NCBI RefSeq assembly: GCF_014524565.1
Contig: NZ_CP060139.1
Span: 1,123,501 to 1,187,500 of the forward strand
Source: Croceimicrobium hydrocarbonivorans
GTDB taxonomy: Bacteria > Bacteroidota > Bacteroidia > Flavobacteriales > Schleiferiaceae
Direction: 5' to 3'
Length of the DNA stretch: 64,000 bases
Shown here: one piece after another, positions 24,865-34,586 of the stretch
Layout: each line of letters begins with the position of its first letter
How positions within the stretch are numbered: the stretch's first letter is position 1
Translations under genes and position numbers: made by a program
Notes under the pieces: generated by a model
What the model was told of the DNA's origin: nothing
Databases searched by the model: none
What the model saw: the letters and a program-made list of their open reading frames with translations, nothing else

Positions 24865-26988
24865 TTACTTCTGCTCGAATTTGGAAATTCCTTCTTCCAA
24901 CCAATCCACGTACAATTGGATGTCGGGATCATAGGCAGTGGTTCCATTTAAGGGACTCATACTCTCGTGGTTGATCAGTACATATTGAGGTTGAGAATTA
25001 GATTTATAATGTTCGCGTTGGAACTCACTCCATTTCTTACCTACGGTGCGTACCTCATCCCCGGTCAATTCACTTACATATTGCTCTTCTTTAGGCAATT
25101 TGGCGCGCTCGTCAACATAAAGAGAAATGAGGACTACATCATTGCGAAGAATCTCCAATACTTTGGGATCACTCCATACCTGCTCTTCCATCTTACGACA
25201 GTTTACACAACCCCAACCGGTAAAGTCGAGCAGAATTGGCTTGCCTACTTTTTCAGCATAGGCTTTACCTGTTTCAAAGTCGTGGAAGCAATTTAATTGA
25301 TGCGGACAATGATCGGGATCGGCACCTTCGGGAATATGCGTTTCTGAAGCTGCACTAGAAAGCACTGCTGGTGCCGCTGCTGCCCCAACTCCTTGTGGTG
25401 ACTCGCTATAGAACATGGGTGGAGGGAATCCTGAAATAGCTTTCAAAGGCGCTCCCCATAATCCGGGAATTAAATAAATGGTAAAGCTGATGGTGATCAC
25501 CGCTAAGATTAAACGGAATACCGAAACCTTATCCGAAGGACTATCATGGGGCATGCGGTATTTACCCAGAAGGTAAGCGGTTAAAAGAATTCCGATACCG
25601 ATCCAAATAGCGATAAACCATTCGCGAGGTAAAATATGGGCTTGCCAAACAAGGTCGGCTGTGCTTAAGAATTTAAAGGCAAAGGCTAATTCAACAAAAC
25701 CTAAAACCACCTTCACCGAGTTTAACCAACCTCCACTCTTAGGTAATGAGTTTAACCAGCCTGGGAAGGCTGCGAACAAGGCAAAAGGTAAGGCCAGAGC
25801 TAAGCTAAAGCCGAACATCCCGATTAGGGGACCTTGCACACCACCACTGGCGGCTTCTACCAATAAGGTTCCAATGATAGGACCCGTACAAGAGAAGGAA
25901 ACCAAAGCCAAGGTAAAGGCCATGAAGAATATACCGATGCCCCCCCCTTTATCTGCGGCACGATCACTACGATTTACCCAGGAACTGGGTAGCGTTATCT
26001 CAAATGCTCCGAAGAAGCTAATGGCAAATACTACTAATAGAACAAAGAAGGCCAGGTTCATCCAAGGGTTGGTAGACAGGGCATTCAGGGCATCACTACC
26101 GAATACTTTTACGATAAAAAAACCTAATAAGGTGTAGATTACAATAATGGAGGCTCCATAAGTTAAGGCATTGGCAATTCCCTTGGCTCGGTTTTTACTT
26201 TGCTTGGTAAAGAAGCTTACGGTTAGCGGAATCATTGGGAACACGCAAGGAGTTAGTAGCGCTAAAAAGCCTCCTAGAAATGCAAGGATAAAGGTACCCC
26301 ACATACTCCGTCCTTGATCCTTTGTCTCCGTTTCCATTTCGGAAGCCTGATCAGACTCGGTACTTTCGGCCTCAGCTTGGGCTAGTTCTTCACCTTGAGT
26401 ATAATCGATTTCTATTTTCTCGCCAGGTACCGAACTTGCGCCAGTATCCTGACTTTCTTCAGTGCTTGAAGTATTGGCTGCAGCGGTTTTAGAATCCTCC
26501 ACTTTGGGCTCCTCCTTTGCAGCACCTTGATAGCCTTTAATCTTGTAAGTATGAGGCTCATACTCGGGTGCCAAACAAGTTTCGGCATTACAAGTTTGAT
26601 AGGAAAACTCTGCTTCCAAATTAAAATCCTTGGCGCTAAGCACTTGGATTCTCTGACGGATACGCACCACATCTTCATGAGAACAGAGGTCCTCCATGTA
26701 CAGTGAATCGTAATAACAATGAGGATCGGGCTCAATGAGATCGCCAATAAGTTTATAGGAAGGATTAGGGGTGAAAACAAAATCAGCCCCAATAATCATG
26801 GAGGTTTCGGGCGTTTTAACGGAGTAAATATGCCACTCGCGCTCCATGGTCACCTTGGCGATTAATTCCATTTGGCCATTTCCCAGGTCTTTGGTTTCAA
26901 ACTTTACATCAACCGGATCTAAAATTTGAGCAGAAGCAAAAAATACACTCAGGCAGAGGGTCAAAAGGGTGCTTAGTAATCTCATCAA
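24865..26988 (-). CDS. dsbD: Thiol:disulfide interchange protein DsbD
   Basis: The 707-residue protein has a signal peptide (ending Ala-Ser-Ala-Gln), an N-terminal periplasmic domain of DsbD type (about 20-150), an acidic linker rich in Glu, Ser and Ala (about 155-235), eight or more transmembrane helices with the CcdA-like Pro-Cys-Val-Phe-Pro-Met-Ile-Pro and Phe-Ser-Cys-Thr-Gly-Pro motifs, and a C-terminal thioredoxin-like domain with Cys594-Val-Asn-Cys597. It carries electrons from cytoplasmic thioredoxin to periplasmic disulfide and cytochrome c maturation pathways. It starts 17 nt after tilS in the same direction and is closed by a strong terminator. Confidence 0.93.
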   Translation of the reverse strand: MMRLLSTLLTLCLSVFFASAQILDPVDVKFETKDLGNGQMELIAKVTMEREWHIYSVKTPETSMIIGADFVFTPNPSYKLIGDLIEPDPHCYYDSLYMEDLCSHEDVVRIRQRIQVLSAKDFNLEAEFSYQTCNAETCLAPEYEPHTYKIKGYQGAAKEEPKVEDSKTAAANTSSTEESQDTGASSVPGEKIEIDYTQGEELAQAEAESTESDQASEMETETKDQGRSMWGTFILAFLGGFLALLTPCVFPMIPLTVSFFTKQSKNRAKGIANALTYGASIIVIYTLLGFFIVKVFGSDALNALSTNPWMNLAFFVLLVVFAISFFGAFEITLPSSWVNRSDRAADKGGGIGIFFMAFTLALVSFSCTGPIIGTLLVEAASGGVQGPLIGMFGFSLALALPFALFAAFPGWLNSLPKSGGWLNSVKVVLGFVELAFAFKFLSTADLVWQAHILPREWFIAIWIGIGILLTAYLLGKYRMPHDSPSDKVSVFRLILAVITISFTIYLIPGLWGAPLKAISGFPPPMFYSESPQGVGAAAAPAVLSSAASETHIPEGADPDHCPHQLNCFHDFETGKAYAEKVGKPILLDFTGWGCVNCRKMEEQVWSDPKVLEILRNDVVLISLYVDERAKLPKEEQYVSELTGDEVRTVGKKWSEFQREHYKSNSQPQYVLINHESMSPLNGTTAYDPDIQLYVDWLEEGISKFEQK

Positions 26989-27005
26989 TGATGGCTTAGA
27001 GAAAT

Positions 27006-28316
27006 TTATTTAAGTCGAACAAAGTAAATGGTTTTCGTCGAATTCTGGACCCGAAAACGATGGTCGATACGATGGCCAATCAGGGCTACTATCTCTCCTG
27101 CGCTTTCCAATACCAATTGACCGTCCTTTTCGGCCATGGGCATCTTCTGGTCAATCCAATAGTCGCTAAGCTTTTTGGTTCCTGACATACCCAAGGGCTG
27201 AAATCGATCTCCATCGCGCCAAGTACGCAAGGTGAGTGGAAATTCTAAGGCCTTATAATCAAGAAAATGATGTTCTCTTAGGCCGTCCAACTTCACTTTT
27301 TCGCGCGGCAATATCTGCATATCCATGCGGATGGGCTTTTCAATTTCCGAATCGCCCTCCAAGAGTTCCAAGCTCACGCTGGGGCTAGAACTTTGTTTGC
27401 GAAGCTCATAGCAGACCTCACCATGATAGAGGCGATAGTCTTCATTTTCGGTATAGCGCCCCTTACGGCTTTGCCATAAATGATGGACCGCCGGCCAATC
27501 CCATTTGCCTTTCGGCGAAAGCCATTTATAAAGTAATTGCCCAAACCAGGCTTTATCTACAATGGAACTATAATTCAAACGCTCCCAGCCTTCTTCCTGG
27601 ATTAGAGCCTCAGACAGTTTTTCCTCCAAGAGTTCATCCAAAGCATCACTTTGCTCCCTTAACAATCGAGAGCTCAGCAACATTTTGCTTTTCAAATCAG
27701 GCTGAATTTCTTCCCAAAGAGGAATCAGTCGATGACGATAGGCATTGCGCAGATATTTGGTTTCAGCATTCGAAGCATCTTCACGCCAAGCCAAATTACG
27801 TTCTTGGGCAAAGGCCTCAATTTCATTGCGCAGAATACCCAACATGGGACGTATATATTTCTGGCGTTTTTCCCGAATTCCGGCCACTGCCTCCAAAGCA
27901 CTGCCACGGGCCAATTTAAAGATCATAGTCTCCAATTGATCGTCTCCGTGATGAGCAGTAAGAATAGCGCGATAATTCCCCAAAAGGTCTAATTCTTCGA
28001 AATAAGCATAGCGCAAGTCTCGTGCCGCCATCTGGATAGAGAGACCCTTTTCTTGGGCATAGGTCTCAGTTTCACATTTCTTTATGTGAATAGTCAGACC
28101 ATGCTGTCGGGCCAAACGCTGGCAGAAGTCTGCATCCGCCTCAGACTCTTCGCCCCTTAAACCAAAATTACAGTGGGCCAATTCCGGCTGAAAGCCTAAG
28201 TCTAAAAGGGCCTGCAAAAGCACCACACTATCCAGACCTCCACTGATAGCCAGTAAAAGCTTATCGCGCGAATCAATATCATATTTGGCTAATGCCGCCT
28301 GTAAAGTATCCAGCAT
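27006..28316 (-). CDS. tilS: tRNA(Ile)-lysidine synthase
   Basis: The 436-residue protein has the ATP-pyrophosphatase PP-loop Ser25-Gly-Gly-Leu-Asp-Ser30 near the N-terminus, the His-His-Gly-Asp-Asp-Gln-Leu-Glu-Thr motif typical of TilS, and a C-terminal TilS domain containing Trp-Arg-Asp-Gly-Asp-Arg-Phe-Gln-Pro-Leu-Gly. It changes C34 of the CAU anticodon of tRNA-Ile to lysidine so that AUA is read as isoleucine. It follows pabB after 13 nt but also has its own candidate -7 element in that gap. Confidence 0.95.
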   Translation of the reverse strand: MLDTLQAALAKYDIDSRDKLLLAISGGLDSVVLLQALLDLGFQPELAHCNFGLRGEESEADADFCQRLARQHGLTIHIKKCETETYAQEKGLSIQMAARDLRYAYFEELDLLGNYRAILTAHHGDDQLETMIFKLARGSALEAVAGIREKRQKYIRPMLGILRNEIEAFAQERNLAWREDASNAETKYLRNAYRHRLIPLWEEIQPDLKSKMLLSSRLLREQSDALDELLEEKLSEALIQEEGWERLNYSSIVDKAWFGQLLYKWLSPKGKWDWPAVHHLWQSRKGRYTENEDYRLYHGEVCYELRKQSSSPSVSLELLEGDSEIEKPIRMDMQILPREKVKLDGLREHHFLDYKALEFPLTLRTWRDGDRFQPLGMSGTKKLSDYWIDQKMPMAEKDGQLVLESAGEIVALIGHRIDHRFRVQNSTKTIYFVRLK

Positions 28317-28320
28317 GATG

Positions 28321-28328
28321 CAAAGGTA
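28321..28328 (-). promoter_or_regulatory. Predicted -7 element of tilS, 4 nt before the ATG
   Basis: TACCTTTG on the minus strand matches TAnnTTTG and ends 4 nt before the tilS ATG at 28316. It lies in the 13-nt gap behind pabB, so it could start a separate tilS-dsbD transcript. Confidence 0.4.
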
Positions 28329-28329
28329 A

Positions 28330-29583
28330 TTAGCGAATGAGCTTCTCCGCCTTTAACAAGCATTCGGCATATTCAGCCTCCGCGTCACAATGAATGGTAA
28401 TAGCGCTACCTACCGCCACTTGGGCATACTTTTGCTCGGCATCGTAGGCAATGCTGCGTATCACCACATTGAAATCGAAGTTCCCATCGGGATCAATATA
28501 ACCGAGGGCACCGGAATACAATCCACGGCGAAAATGCTCATGCCGATCGATTAATTGCATGGCCGATACTTTGGGCGCGCCGGTCATGCTGCCCATGGGA
28601 AATGAATAATGCAGGGCATCCTCCAAAGTGTAGCGAGCGCTATCCAATTCACTGCGCACCGTGCTTATCATTTGATGCACGGCATTAAAGCTATATAAGC
28701 CGAATAATTCGGGTACACTGACGGAATTTCGACGGGCGGTGCGGGATAGATCATTCCGTACTAGATCTACAATCATCACATTTTCGGCGCGCTCTTTCTC
28801 GGAGCTCAATAAATGCGCCTTTTGCTCCTGATCTCGCACCGGATCTTGTGCCCGAGCCGCAGTCCCTTTGATGGGCTGCGAAATCAATTCATCTCCTTTC
28901 TTCCGCAAATATCGCTCGGGTGAAAAGCATAGTAAATGACGCTGTTTATCGCGATAATAGGCGCTAAAAGGTGCCTGATGCTTTTCATTCAATTCCTGAA
29001 ATCGCTGCAAAGGACACATCGGCCCCCGAGCCTCGAAGAGCGTACAGTAATTGATTTCGTAAATATTGCCGTATTGCAATTCCTGCTTCAGGGATTGAAT
29101 ATCTTGGAGGTAGACTTCCCGTGAAGTTTGTGCTTCGAAATTCAACTTTGGAAAAGATTCCCTGCTTGACTCCAAGTTGAGATTTGTTTCTAAAGCTTCT
29201 TGATTGGCATAATGCCAGGATAGCACTTCACATTGCCCCTCCTTACACAGTAGGATAGTTTCGGGCACAAAAAATTGCAGGTCGGCCCATGCTATTTTTT
29301 GAGGATGCCGCGTATCTAAATCCTCCAATTGATTTTTAAGATCATAGGCCAGATGCCCAAATAACCAATCTTTATGCTCTTGTCGAAAGGTCTTTAAGCC
29401 TTCAAAATCGCCTTGATAAATGGCTCTTGCCCCCCAGGCTAAAATCTTATCCCAGCTACCATAGAGATCCTTATGCTGATGTGAATCGAGCAAGATGCAG
29501 TGCTCAGAGCTGGCCGCCAAACTTTCTAGCTGCTGCCACTTTTGGACCGCTTCTGGCCATGCAAAGCGATAGCCTTGACTCAT
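28330..29583 (-). CDS. pabB: Aminodeoxychorismate synthase component I
   Basis: The 417-residue protein belongs to the chorismate-binding family. Conserved blocks include Phe-Ser-Pro-Glu-Arg-Tyr-Leu, Pro-Ile-Lys-Gly-Thr-Ala-Ala-Arg, Val-Asp-Leu-Val-Arg-Asn-Asp-Leu-Ser and Gly-Ser-Met-Thr-Gly-Ala-Pro-Lys. The Lys in Pro-Ile-Lys-Gly-Thr is the hallmark of aminodeoxychorismate synthase (anthranilate synthase has Ala there), so folate p-aminobenzoate synthesis is the likely role. No glutamine amidotransferase or lyase partner is next to it. Its ATG overlaps the stop of the upstream histidine kinase gene (ATGA). Confidence 0.9.
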   Translation of the reverse strand: MSQGYRFAWPEAVQKWQQLESLAASSEHCILLDSHQHKDLYGSWDKILAWGARAIYQGDFEGLKTFRQEHKDWLFGHLAYDLKNQLEDLDTRHPQKIAWADLQFFVPETILLCKEGQCEVLSWHYANQEALETNLNLESSRESFPKLNFEAQTSREVYLQDIQSLKQELQYGNIYEINYCTLFEARGPMCPLQRFQELNEKHQAPFSAYYRDKQRHLLCFSPERYLRKKGDELISQPIKGTAARAQDPVRDQEQKAHLLSSEKERAENVMIVDLVRNDLSRTARRNSVSVPELFGLYSFNAVHQMISTVRSELDSARYTLEDALHYSFPMGSMTGAPKVSAMQLIDRHEHFRRGLYSGALGYIDPDGNFDFNVVIRSIAYDAEQKYAQVAVGSAITIHCDAEAEYAECLLKAEKLIR

Positions 29584-32500
29584 TCCTGAGAATACTCTTT
29601 GAGATAAACCTTGCGCAACATATTCTGAATTACGCGCAGGTTGATAGGTTTAGTAACATAATCATCCATGCCCACATCGAGGAATTTCTCGCGATCGCCT
29701 TCCATGGCATTGGCAGTCATGGCTATAATTACCGGACGCTCATCACCATATTTCGCAATGATCTCATGGGTAGCTTTCATGCCATCCATCTCCGGCATTT
29801 GAATATCCATAAATATCAGATCGTACTGCTGGCGTTCCAGGGCCTGGAGCACTTCAAGACCATTGCCCGCAATGTCGGTACTGTAGCCCATTTTTTTCAG
29901 GGTAAGCACCGCCAGTTTTTGATTCACGGCATTATCCTCTGCCAATAAAATACGCAAGGGGAAACGATTGCCTAAGTCCTCTAATAGCTCCTCGGTACTC
30001 AACTCTTTCTGAATCTTCACTTCCTGAGGCGCTGAACTATCCTTAAAGATCTCACCCATGCAAGTCATTAACTGCGAATGCTTTACGGGCTTAGATAAAT
30101 AGTATTTAAAGAGTGCATGCTTTTCCTTTTCCGGAAGTTCGAGATAAGCCGAACTCAACATGATAATCGGCAAATCTGGCTTGGCTTCTTTAATCTTCTT
30201 ACTGAGATCCAAACCATTCATCATAGGCATTTCGAAATCCGTAATCAAGAGATCGAATTTCTCTTTGATCAGGGTTTCCAGACCAATACGGGAATCAGAC
30301 TCGGAAAAAGCCTGCATACCCCAAATTCGCAATTGCTTGATAAACACACGGAGGTTGGTATGATTATCATCAATCACCATCACCTTGCGGTTTTTCAGCA
30401 AGCTCAGGATGCGTTCCTCATTTTTATCAATCTGATCTTCGGCTTGCTCCACTTTGATCGTGAAGTGGAAACTGGAACCTTGACCTGGCTTACTTTCCAC
30501 CCAAATATCACCTTTCATCAGGCGCGTAAGTCTTTGGGAGATCGCTAAGCCCAGTCCGGTACCTCCATATTTTCGGGTAGTGGAGCTATCAGCTTGACTA
30601 AAGGCCTTGAACAGCTTTTCCTGCTGGGCCTTGGACATTCCAATTCCGGTATCACGAACCATGAAATGTACCTCGTACTCCTGCTTGGAATAATTCTGTA
30701 ATTCGGCTCTAATTTCAATTTCACCGGCCTCGGTAAACTTCACTGCATTATTGAGGAGATTTATTAAGATCTGACGCAAGCGAGTGATATCACCAATGAT
30801 ATAATTCGGAATCTTGGGATCAATGCTGTAAATCAGCTCTAGGTTTTTCTCACTGATTTTATTGGCCAGTAATTCCACCGACTCTTCCACACATTGTTTG
30901 ATGGAGAATGGGTATTCTTCCAAATCCATATTACCCGCCTCAATTTTACTGAAGTCGAGGATATCGTTAATGATACTTAATAAGGTATCTCCACTAAGGC
31001 GGATGGTATTTACATAGTCTTTTTGCTCATCGTCGAGCTTGGTTTGCAGGAGCAAGGAGGTCATACCTATTACCCCATTCATAGGAGTACGGATCTCGTG
31101 GCTCATGGTGGCTAAGAACTCACTTTTAGCGGTGGCCGCTAATTCTGCTTTTTCCTTGGCCTCCACCAATTGACGACGTGATTGCTCAGCGGAAATCTCC
31201 GCACCCAGCCAGCGTGCAATCAATTTTAAAAGGTCGGTATCATTATCGGTAAAGGAGGAACGTACCGGCTTGGGGCTGTTAAAATTCAGGGTGCCATAAA
31301 AACCACTGTCTGTTTCAATGGGGGCGCCCAAATAGGCCTTAATGGGGAAATTCTCGGCCTGGTTCACAAAATCCGGCGCGGTTGCCTCATTATGGAAAGA
31401 CACGGCATTATGGGTTTCACGAATCAAGGCACTTAAAGTTCCTTTCAGCGGAAGCTTGCGATTAATTTCAACGGTGCCATGAATACTATGGGCATATTCC
31501 GCTTCGTAGGTTTTCCCTTCCGAATCAAATCGGGTAACCACTCCAGAAGGCATGCGAAAGCGTTCGGTGCCCAACTCCAGAATTTGCTGCACCTTTTCTT
31601 CAAAATTCAAATTGGCATCGGCCGAAATGGAGTAGAGTTTTCGAATCGCCTCTTCATTCCGTTTTAAAGTGCGCTCGGCACTGCGCTTATCTGTGATGTC
31701 ATTGAGAGTCCAAACTACACCTCGATTAAACTTATAGCCTCCAAATTCAATAACCCGCTTTTCTCCATCCTTACGATAAATAGGGAACAAAAATGGATCG
31801 ATCCCTCCTTGTTCTAAGACTTCGCGGTATTGATTTACAATGTCCATGGACTTTTCCCGATAGACCTTTTCGAAATATTTTTCCGGAGAATCAATTTCAT
31901 CCGGGCTAAAGCCCAAGATTTCACTGGCTTGTTTATTCACCAATAAATCTTCGCCTTGCACCAAAATGGCACCGACGGGTAAATTATCAATAACACCCAA
32001 TAATTCACTTTCACTGTCTTTGAGCTTCATGCGTGCCATCTCAATTTCCTTCACATAGGATTTGAGTTCTTCCTGACTTGTGGCCAGAGCATTGCGCTGC
32101 CTTTGAAGTTCAAGATTGTAATCCTTCTCCGCCTCTAATAAACGACCTAATTCTTTTCCGGTTTCCCGACTAGTTTCGAGGTTCTTTAAACGAGCGGCAT
32201 ATTCTCTTTTATGCTGACGAAAGATGGGTAAGAAAAATAATATAGAAAGGAGGATAAAGGTGAAGGCCACCACCAAAAAGGCAAAAGTATTGAGGCGATG
32301 TTCTTCTTCATTCTTGATGCGAGCATCCAAGGAGTACTCCCGTACCACCTGCTCCAAATAGGAAAGCATGGCATCACTATCCGCCAGCATCTCCAAGGCT
32401 AGGCTGCGCGCTTCATTGGCGGTCATCCCACCATGACAATAAGCAGTAACCTTTTGGGCCGTGGCTAAATATCGGTTGCGTAATCCCAGATATCGCTCAT

Positions 32501-32831
32501 GCAGTGAATCTACCGTTAAGCGCGATTCCTTTTCTACCTTCCAATACAGAGGACCATTGGCTAGAGCCTCTTCCTGCTCCCGGTAATTTTTAATGGTTTG
32601 CTCCAGATCAGAACAACTCTTCTGCACCTCCCTAACCTGGGTAAACTCGGTAATATGGAGGGCTTCCTTTACCAATCGCTGGGATAGCATTCTCTGTCGA
32701 CCCGCCAGATTAATTCGCTGGGCATCAAGGAGCTGCATGTCATGCGTACTATTCAAAAATAGGTACAGAAGGAAGCTGATAAAGACTATCAGCAGGATAT
32801 AACTTATGTAAGCCCATTTAATATTACGCAT
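29580..32831 (-). CDS. Hybrid sensor histidine kinase with PilJ-type sensor, PAS, GAF and two receiver domains
   Basis: The 1083-residue protein has a first membrane helix (about 7-27), a periplasmic PilJ/NarX-type domain with [11 protein letters not shown], a second helix (about 178-200), a coiled coil, a PAS domain (about 275-385), a GAF domain (about 400-550), a HisKA/HATPase core with phosphoacceptor His578 in Met-Ser-His-Glu-Ile-Arg-Thr-Pro, and two receiver domains with Asp865 and Asp1009. There is no DNA-binding output, so phosphotransfer or partner binding must carry the signal. The sensed ligand is unknown; the PilJ-like motif resembles the nitrate sensor P-box region. It overlaps pabB by 4 nt. 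Confidence 0.92.
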   Translation of the reverse strand: MRNIKWAYISYILLIVFISFLLYLFLNSTHDMQLLDAQRINLAGRQRMLSQRLVKEALHITEFTQVREVQKSCSDLEQTIKNYREQEEALANGPLYWKVEKESRLTVDSLHERYLGLRNRYLATAQKVTAYCHGGMTANEARSLALEMLADSDAMLSYLEQVVREYSLDARIKNEEEHRLNTFAFLVVAFTFILLSILFFLPIFRQHKREYAARLKNLETSRETGKELGRLLEAEKDYNLELQRQRNALATSQEELKSYVKEIEMARMKLKDSESELLGVIDNLPVGAILVQGEDLLVNKQASEILGFSPDEIDSPEKYFEKVYREKSMDIVNQYREVLEQGGIDPFLFPIYRKDGEKRVIEFGGYKFNRGVVWTLNDITDKRSAERTLKRNEEAIRKLYSISADANLNFEEKVQQILELGTERFRMPSGVVTRFDSEGKTYEAEYAHSIHGTVEINRKLPLKGTLSALIRETHNAVSFHNEATAPDFVNQAENFPIKAYLGAPIETDSGFYGTLNFNSPKPVRSSFTDNDTDLLKLIARWLGAEISAEQSRRQLVEAKEKAELAATAKSEFLATMSHEIRTPMNGVIGMTSLLLQTKLDDEQKDYVNTIRLSGDTLLSIINDILDFSKIEAGNMDLEEYPFSIKQCVEESVELLANKISEKNLELIYSIDPKIPNYIIGDITRLRQILINLLNNAVKFTEAGEIEIRAELQNYSKQEYEVHFMVRDTGIGMSKAQQEKLFKAFSQADSSTTRKYGGTGLGLAISQRLTRLMKGDIWVESKPGQGSSFHFTIKVEQAEDQIDKNEERILSLLKNRKVMVIDDNHTNLRVFIKQLRIWGMQAFSESDSRIGLETLIKEKFDLLITDFEMPMMNGLDLSKKIKEAKPDLPIIMLSSAYLELPEKEKHALFKYYLSKPVKHSQLMTCMGEIFKDSSAPQEVKIQKELSTEELLEDLGNRFPLRILLAEDNAVNQKLAVLTLKKMGYSTDIAGNGLEVLQALERQQYDLIFMDIQMPEMDGMKATHEIIAKYGDERPVIIAMTANAMEGDREKFLDVGMDDYVTKPINLRVIQNMLRKVYLKEYSQE

Positions 32832-32850
32832 CCCGGCAGTGGATATAGCA

Positions 32851-32858
32851 CAAAGCTA
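32851..32858 (-). promoter_or_regulatory. Possible -7 element of the histidine kinase-pabB unit
   Basis: TAGCTTTG on the minus strand matches TAnnTTTG and lies 19 nt before the ATG at 32831. The -33 region is weak. Confidence 0.35.
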
Positions 32859-32873
32859 GTTCAAAAGATAAAA

Positions 32874-32901
32874 CAAAAGAGGCCCCAAACTAGGGCCTCT
32901 T
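32874..32901 (-). terminator. Intrinsic terminator of lpdA
   Basis: AAGAGGCCC (32877-32885) pairs with GGGCCTCTT (32893-32901), and on the minus strand is followed by TTGTTTT. It separates lpdA from the histidine kinase gene. Confidence 0.82.
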
Positions 32902-32926
32902 CTAATAATCTATGTCAAATATAAAC

Positions 32927-34324
32927 TTATACGTGTAATGCACGATTGTCGGTTGCAGCTAAGGCAGCTTCCTTCACTGCTTCTGCAAAAGTGGGGTGTG
33001 CATGACTGGAACGAGCAATGTCTTCGGCGGAAGCGCGGAACTCCATTGCGATAACTCCTTCAGCCACCAAATCAGCAGCACGTGGTCCTATTACGTGAAA
33101 GCCTAATACTTCATCGGTTTCTTTATCAGAAAGGATTTTCACCAAACCTTCCACATCACCACTGGCGCGAGCTCTACCTAAGGCACGGAAGGGGAAGGAA
33201 CCTGATTTATAGGATACGCCAGCTTCTTTTAATTGCTCTTCGGTTTTACCTACCGCCGCAACTTCAGGCCAGGTATATACTACACCGGGGATCAAGTCAT
33301 AGTTGATATGAGGCTTTTGACCCGCTAGGCTTTCAGCTACAAATACACCTTCTTCCTCGGCCTTATGTGCTAACATGGCACCTTTAATTACATCACCAAT
33401 AGCATAGATATGAGACTTGGCAGTTTGTAAATGATCGTTCACTTCAATTTTACCACGCTCACCAGCACTTAAGCCTGCAGCTTCCAAATTCAAACCAGCG
33501 GTGTATGCACTACGACCTACTGCTACCAAACAGTAATCTGCTTCGAAAGTCACTTCCTCATCTTTCTTATTAGAGGCAGTTACCACAACGGTATCACCCT
33601 TACGGCTTACATCACTCACTTTATGACTGAAGTTAAACTTCAAGCCTAATTTTTTGAGGGACTTGGTGATCTCTTTACTCAAGGCACCATCGAAGGTTGG
33701 GATGGCACGATCTAAATATTCCACCACCGTTACCTCAGCTCCCAAACGAGCGTAAACGCTACCTAATTCAAGGCCAATAATACCAGCCCCGATAACGATC
33801 ATCTTTTTAGGCACCTCCTTTAATTTCAAAGCTTCGGTACTGCTGATGATGCGCTCCTTATCGAATTTAGCAAAAGGTAATTCCGTAGGCTTGGAACCAG
33901 TAGCGATGATAATATTTTTCGCTTCAATTTTGGTTTCCTCTTCTCCCTTAATGGCAATGGTATGCTCATCTACAAAAGAGCCCATTCCCTGGAATACGGT
34001 AATCTTATTTTTATCCATAAGGAATTTCACCCCGTCGCAAGTTTGATCAACTACAGACTGCTTACGCGCCACCATTTGCTCAAAGTTCACCTTTGGGCTG
34101 TTGATCTCAATTCCGTGATCAGCAAAGCTTTTTTCTGCATTATGAAAATGCTCACTGCTATCGAGCAGGGCTTTGGAGGGAATACAACCTACATTAAGAC
34201 AGGTTCCACCCAAGGTGGCGTACTTTTCGATGATGGCAGTTTTCATTCCTAACTGAGCACAACGAATGGCGGCCACATAACCTCCAGGTCCGGAGCCTAT
34301 AATGGCTACGTCGAATTTATCCAT
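32927..34324 (-). CDS. lpdA: Dihydrolipoyl dehydrogenase
   Basis: The 465-residue flavoprotein has the FAD motif Gly-Ser-Gly-Pro-Gly-Gly (10-15), redox disulfide Cys42-x4-Cys47 in Gly-Gly-Thr-Cys-Leu-Asn-Val-Gly-Cys-Ile-Pro-Ser-Lys, the NAD motif Gly-Ala-Gly-Ile-Ile-Gly, and the C-terminal His443...Glu448 dyad in His-Ala-His-Pro-Thr-Phe-Ala-Glu. It reoxidises dihydrolipoamide as E3 of 2-oxoacid dehydrogenases and as the L-protein of the glycine cleavage system. gcvP lies about 23 kb away. It is a single-gene transcript with its own promoter and terminator. Confidence 0.97.
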   Translation of the reverse strand: MDKFDVAIIGSGPGGYVAAIRCAQLGMKTAIIEKYATLGGTCLNVGCIPSKALLDSSEHFHNAEKSFADHGIEINSPKVNFEQMVARKQSVVDQTCDGVKFLMDKNKITVFQGMGSFVDEHTIAIKGEEETKIEAKNIIIATGSKPTELPFAKFDKERIISSTEALKLKEVPKKMIVIGAGIIGLELGSVYARLGAEVTVVEYLDRAIPTFDGALSKEITKSLKKLGLKFNFSHKVSDVSRKGDTVVVTASNKKDEEVTFEADYCLVAVGRSAYTAGLNLEAAGLSAGERGKIEVNDHLQTAKSHIYAIGDVIKGAMLAHKAEEEGVFVAESLAGQKPHINYDLIPGVVYTWPEVAAVGKTEEQLKEAGVSYKSGSFPFRALGRARASGDVEGLVKILSDKETDEVLGFHVIGPRAADLVAEGVIAMEFRASAEDIARSSHAHPTFAEAVKEAALAATDNRALHV

Positions 34325-34349
34325 GGATCTTTGATTAGATTTTGAAGAG

Positions 34350-34357
34350 CAAAATTA
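34350..34357 (-). promoter_or_regulatory. Predicted -7 element of lpdA
   Basis: TAATTTTG on the minus strand matches TAnnTTTG and lies 25 nt before the lpdA ATG at 34324. A -33 TTG at good spacing was not found. Confidence 0.4.
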
Positions 34358-34574
34358 GGGAATCTTGGGGGCTAAGCACCTGATTTTAGCGAAAAAGGGA
34401 CCCTGACTAAAGTTCCAGCCCTAAATGTTCATTTCCTCGCTATAATCCCATCCCTTAATCTTCCCATTATGCTTGTGAAATCATTTTAACTACCTAAAGT
34501 AACCGTCTGCCGACTCGATGGTTCGACTGATCCGTTTTAGGCTTTTTATAAGATAAAGCTGGGAATCAGTGATC

Positions 34575-34582
34575 TATATTTG
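34575..34582 (+). promoter_or_regulatory. Predicted -7 element 4 nt before the receptor ATG
   Basis: TATATTTG matches TAnnTTTG exactly and ends 4 nt before the ATG at 34587. This is the same close spacing seen at prfB, tilS and glyS. Confidence 0.45.
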
Positions 34583-34586
34583 GCCC

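Noticed and set aside
25661-26137. A 158-codon plus-strand frame inside dsbD
   Set aside because: The product is rich in Lys, Pro and Ala with no domain, and the opposite strand is a well-conserved membrane protein gene.
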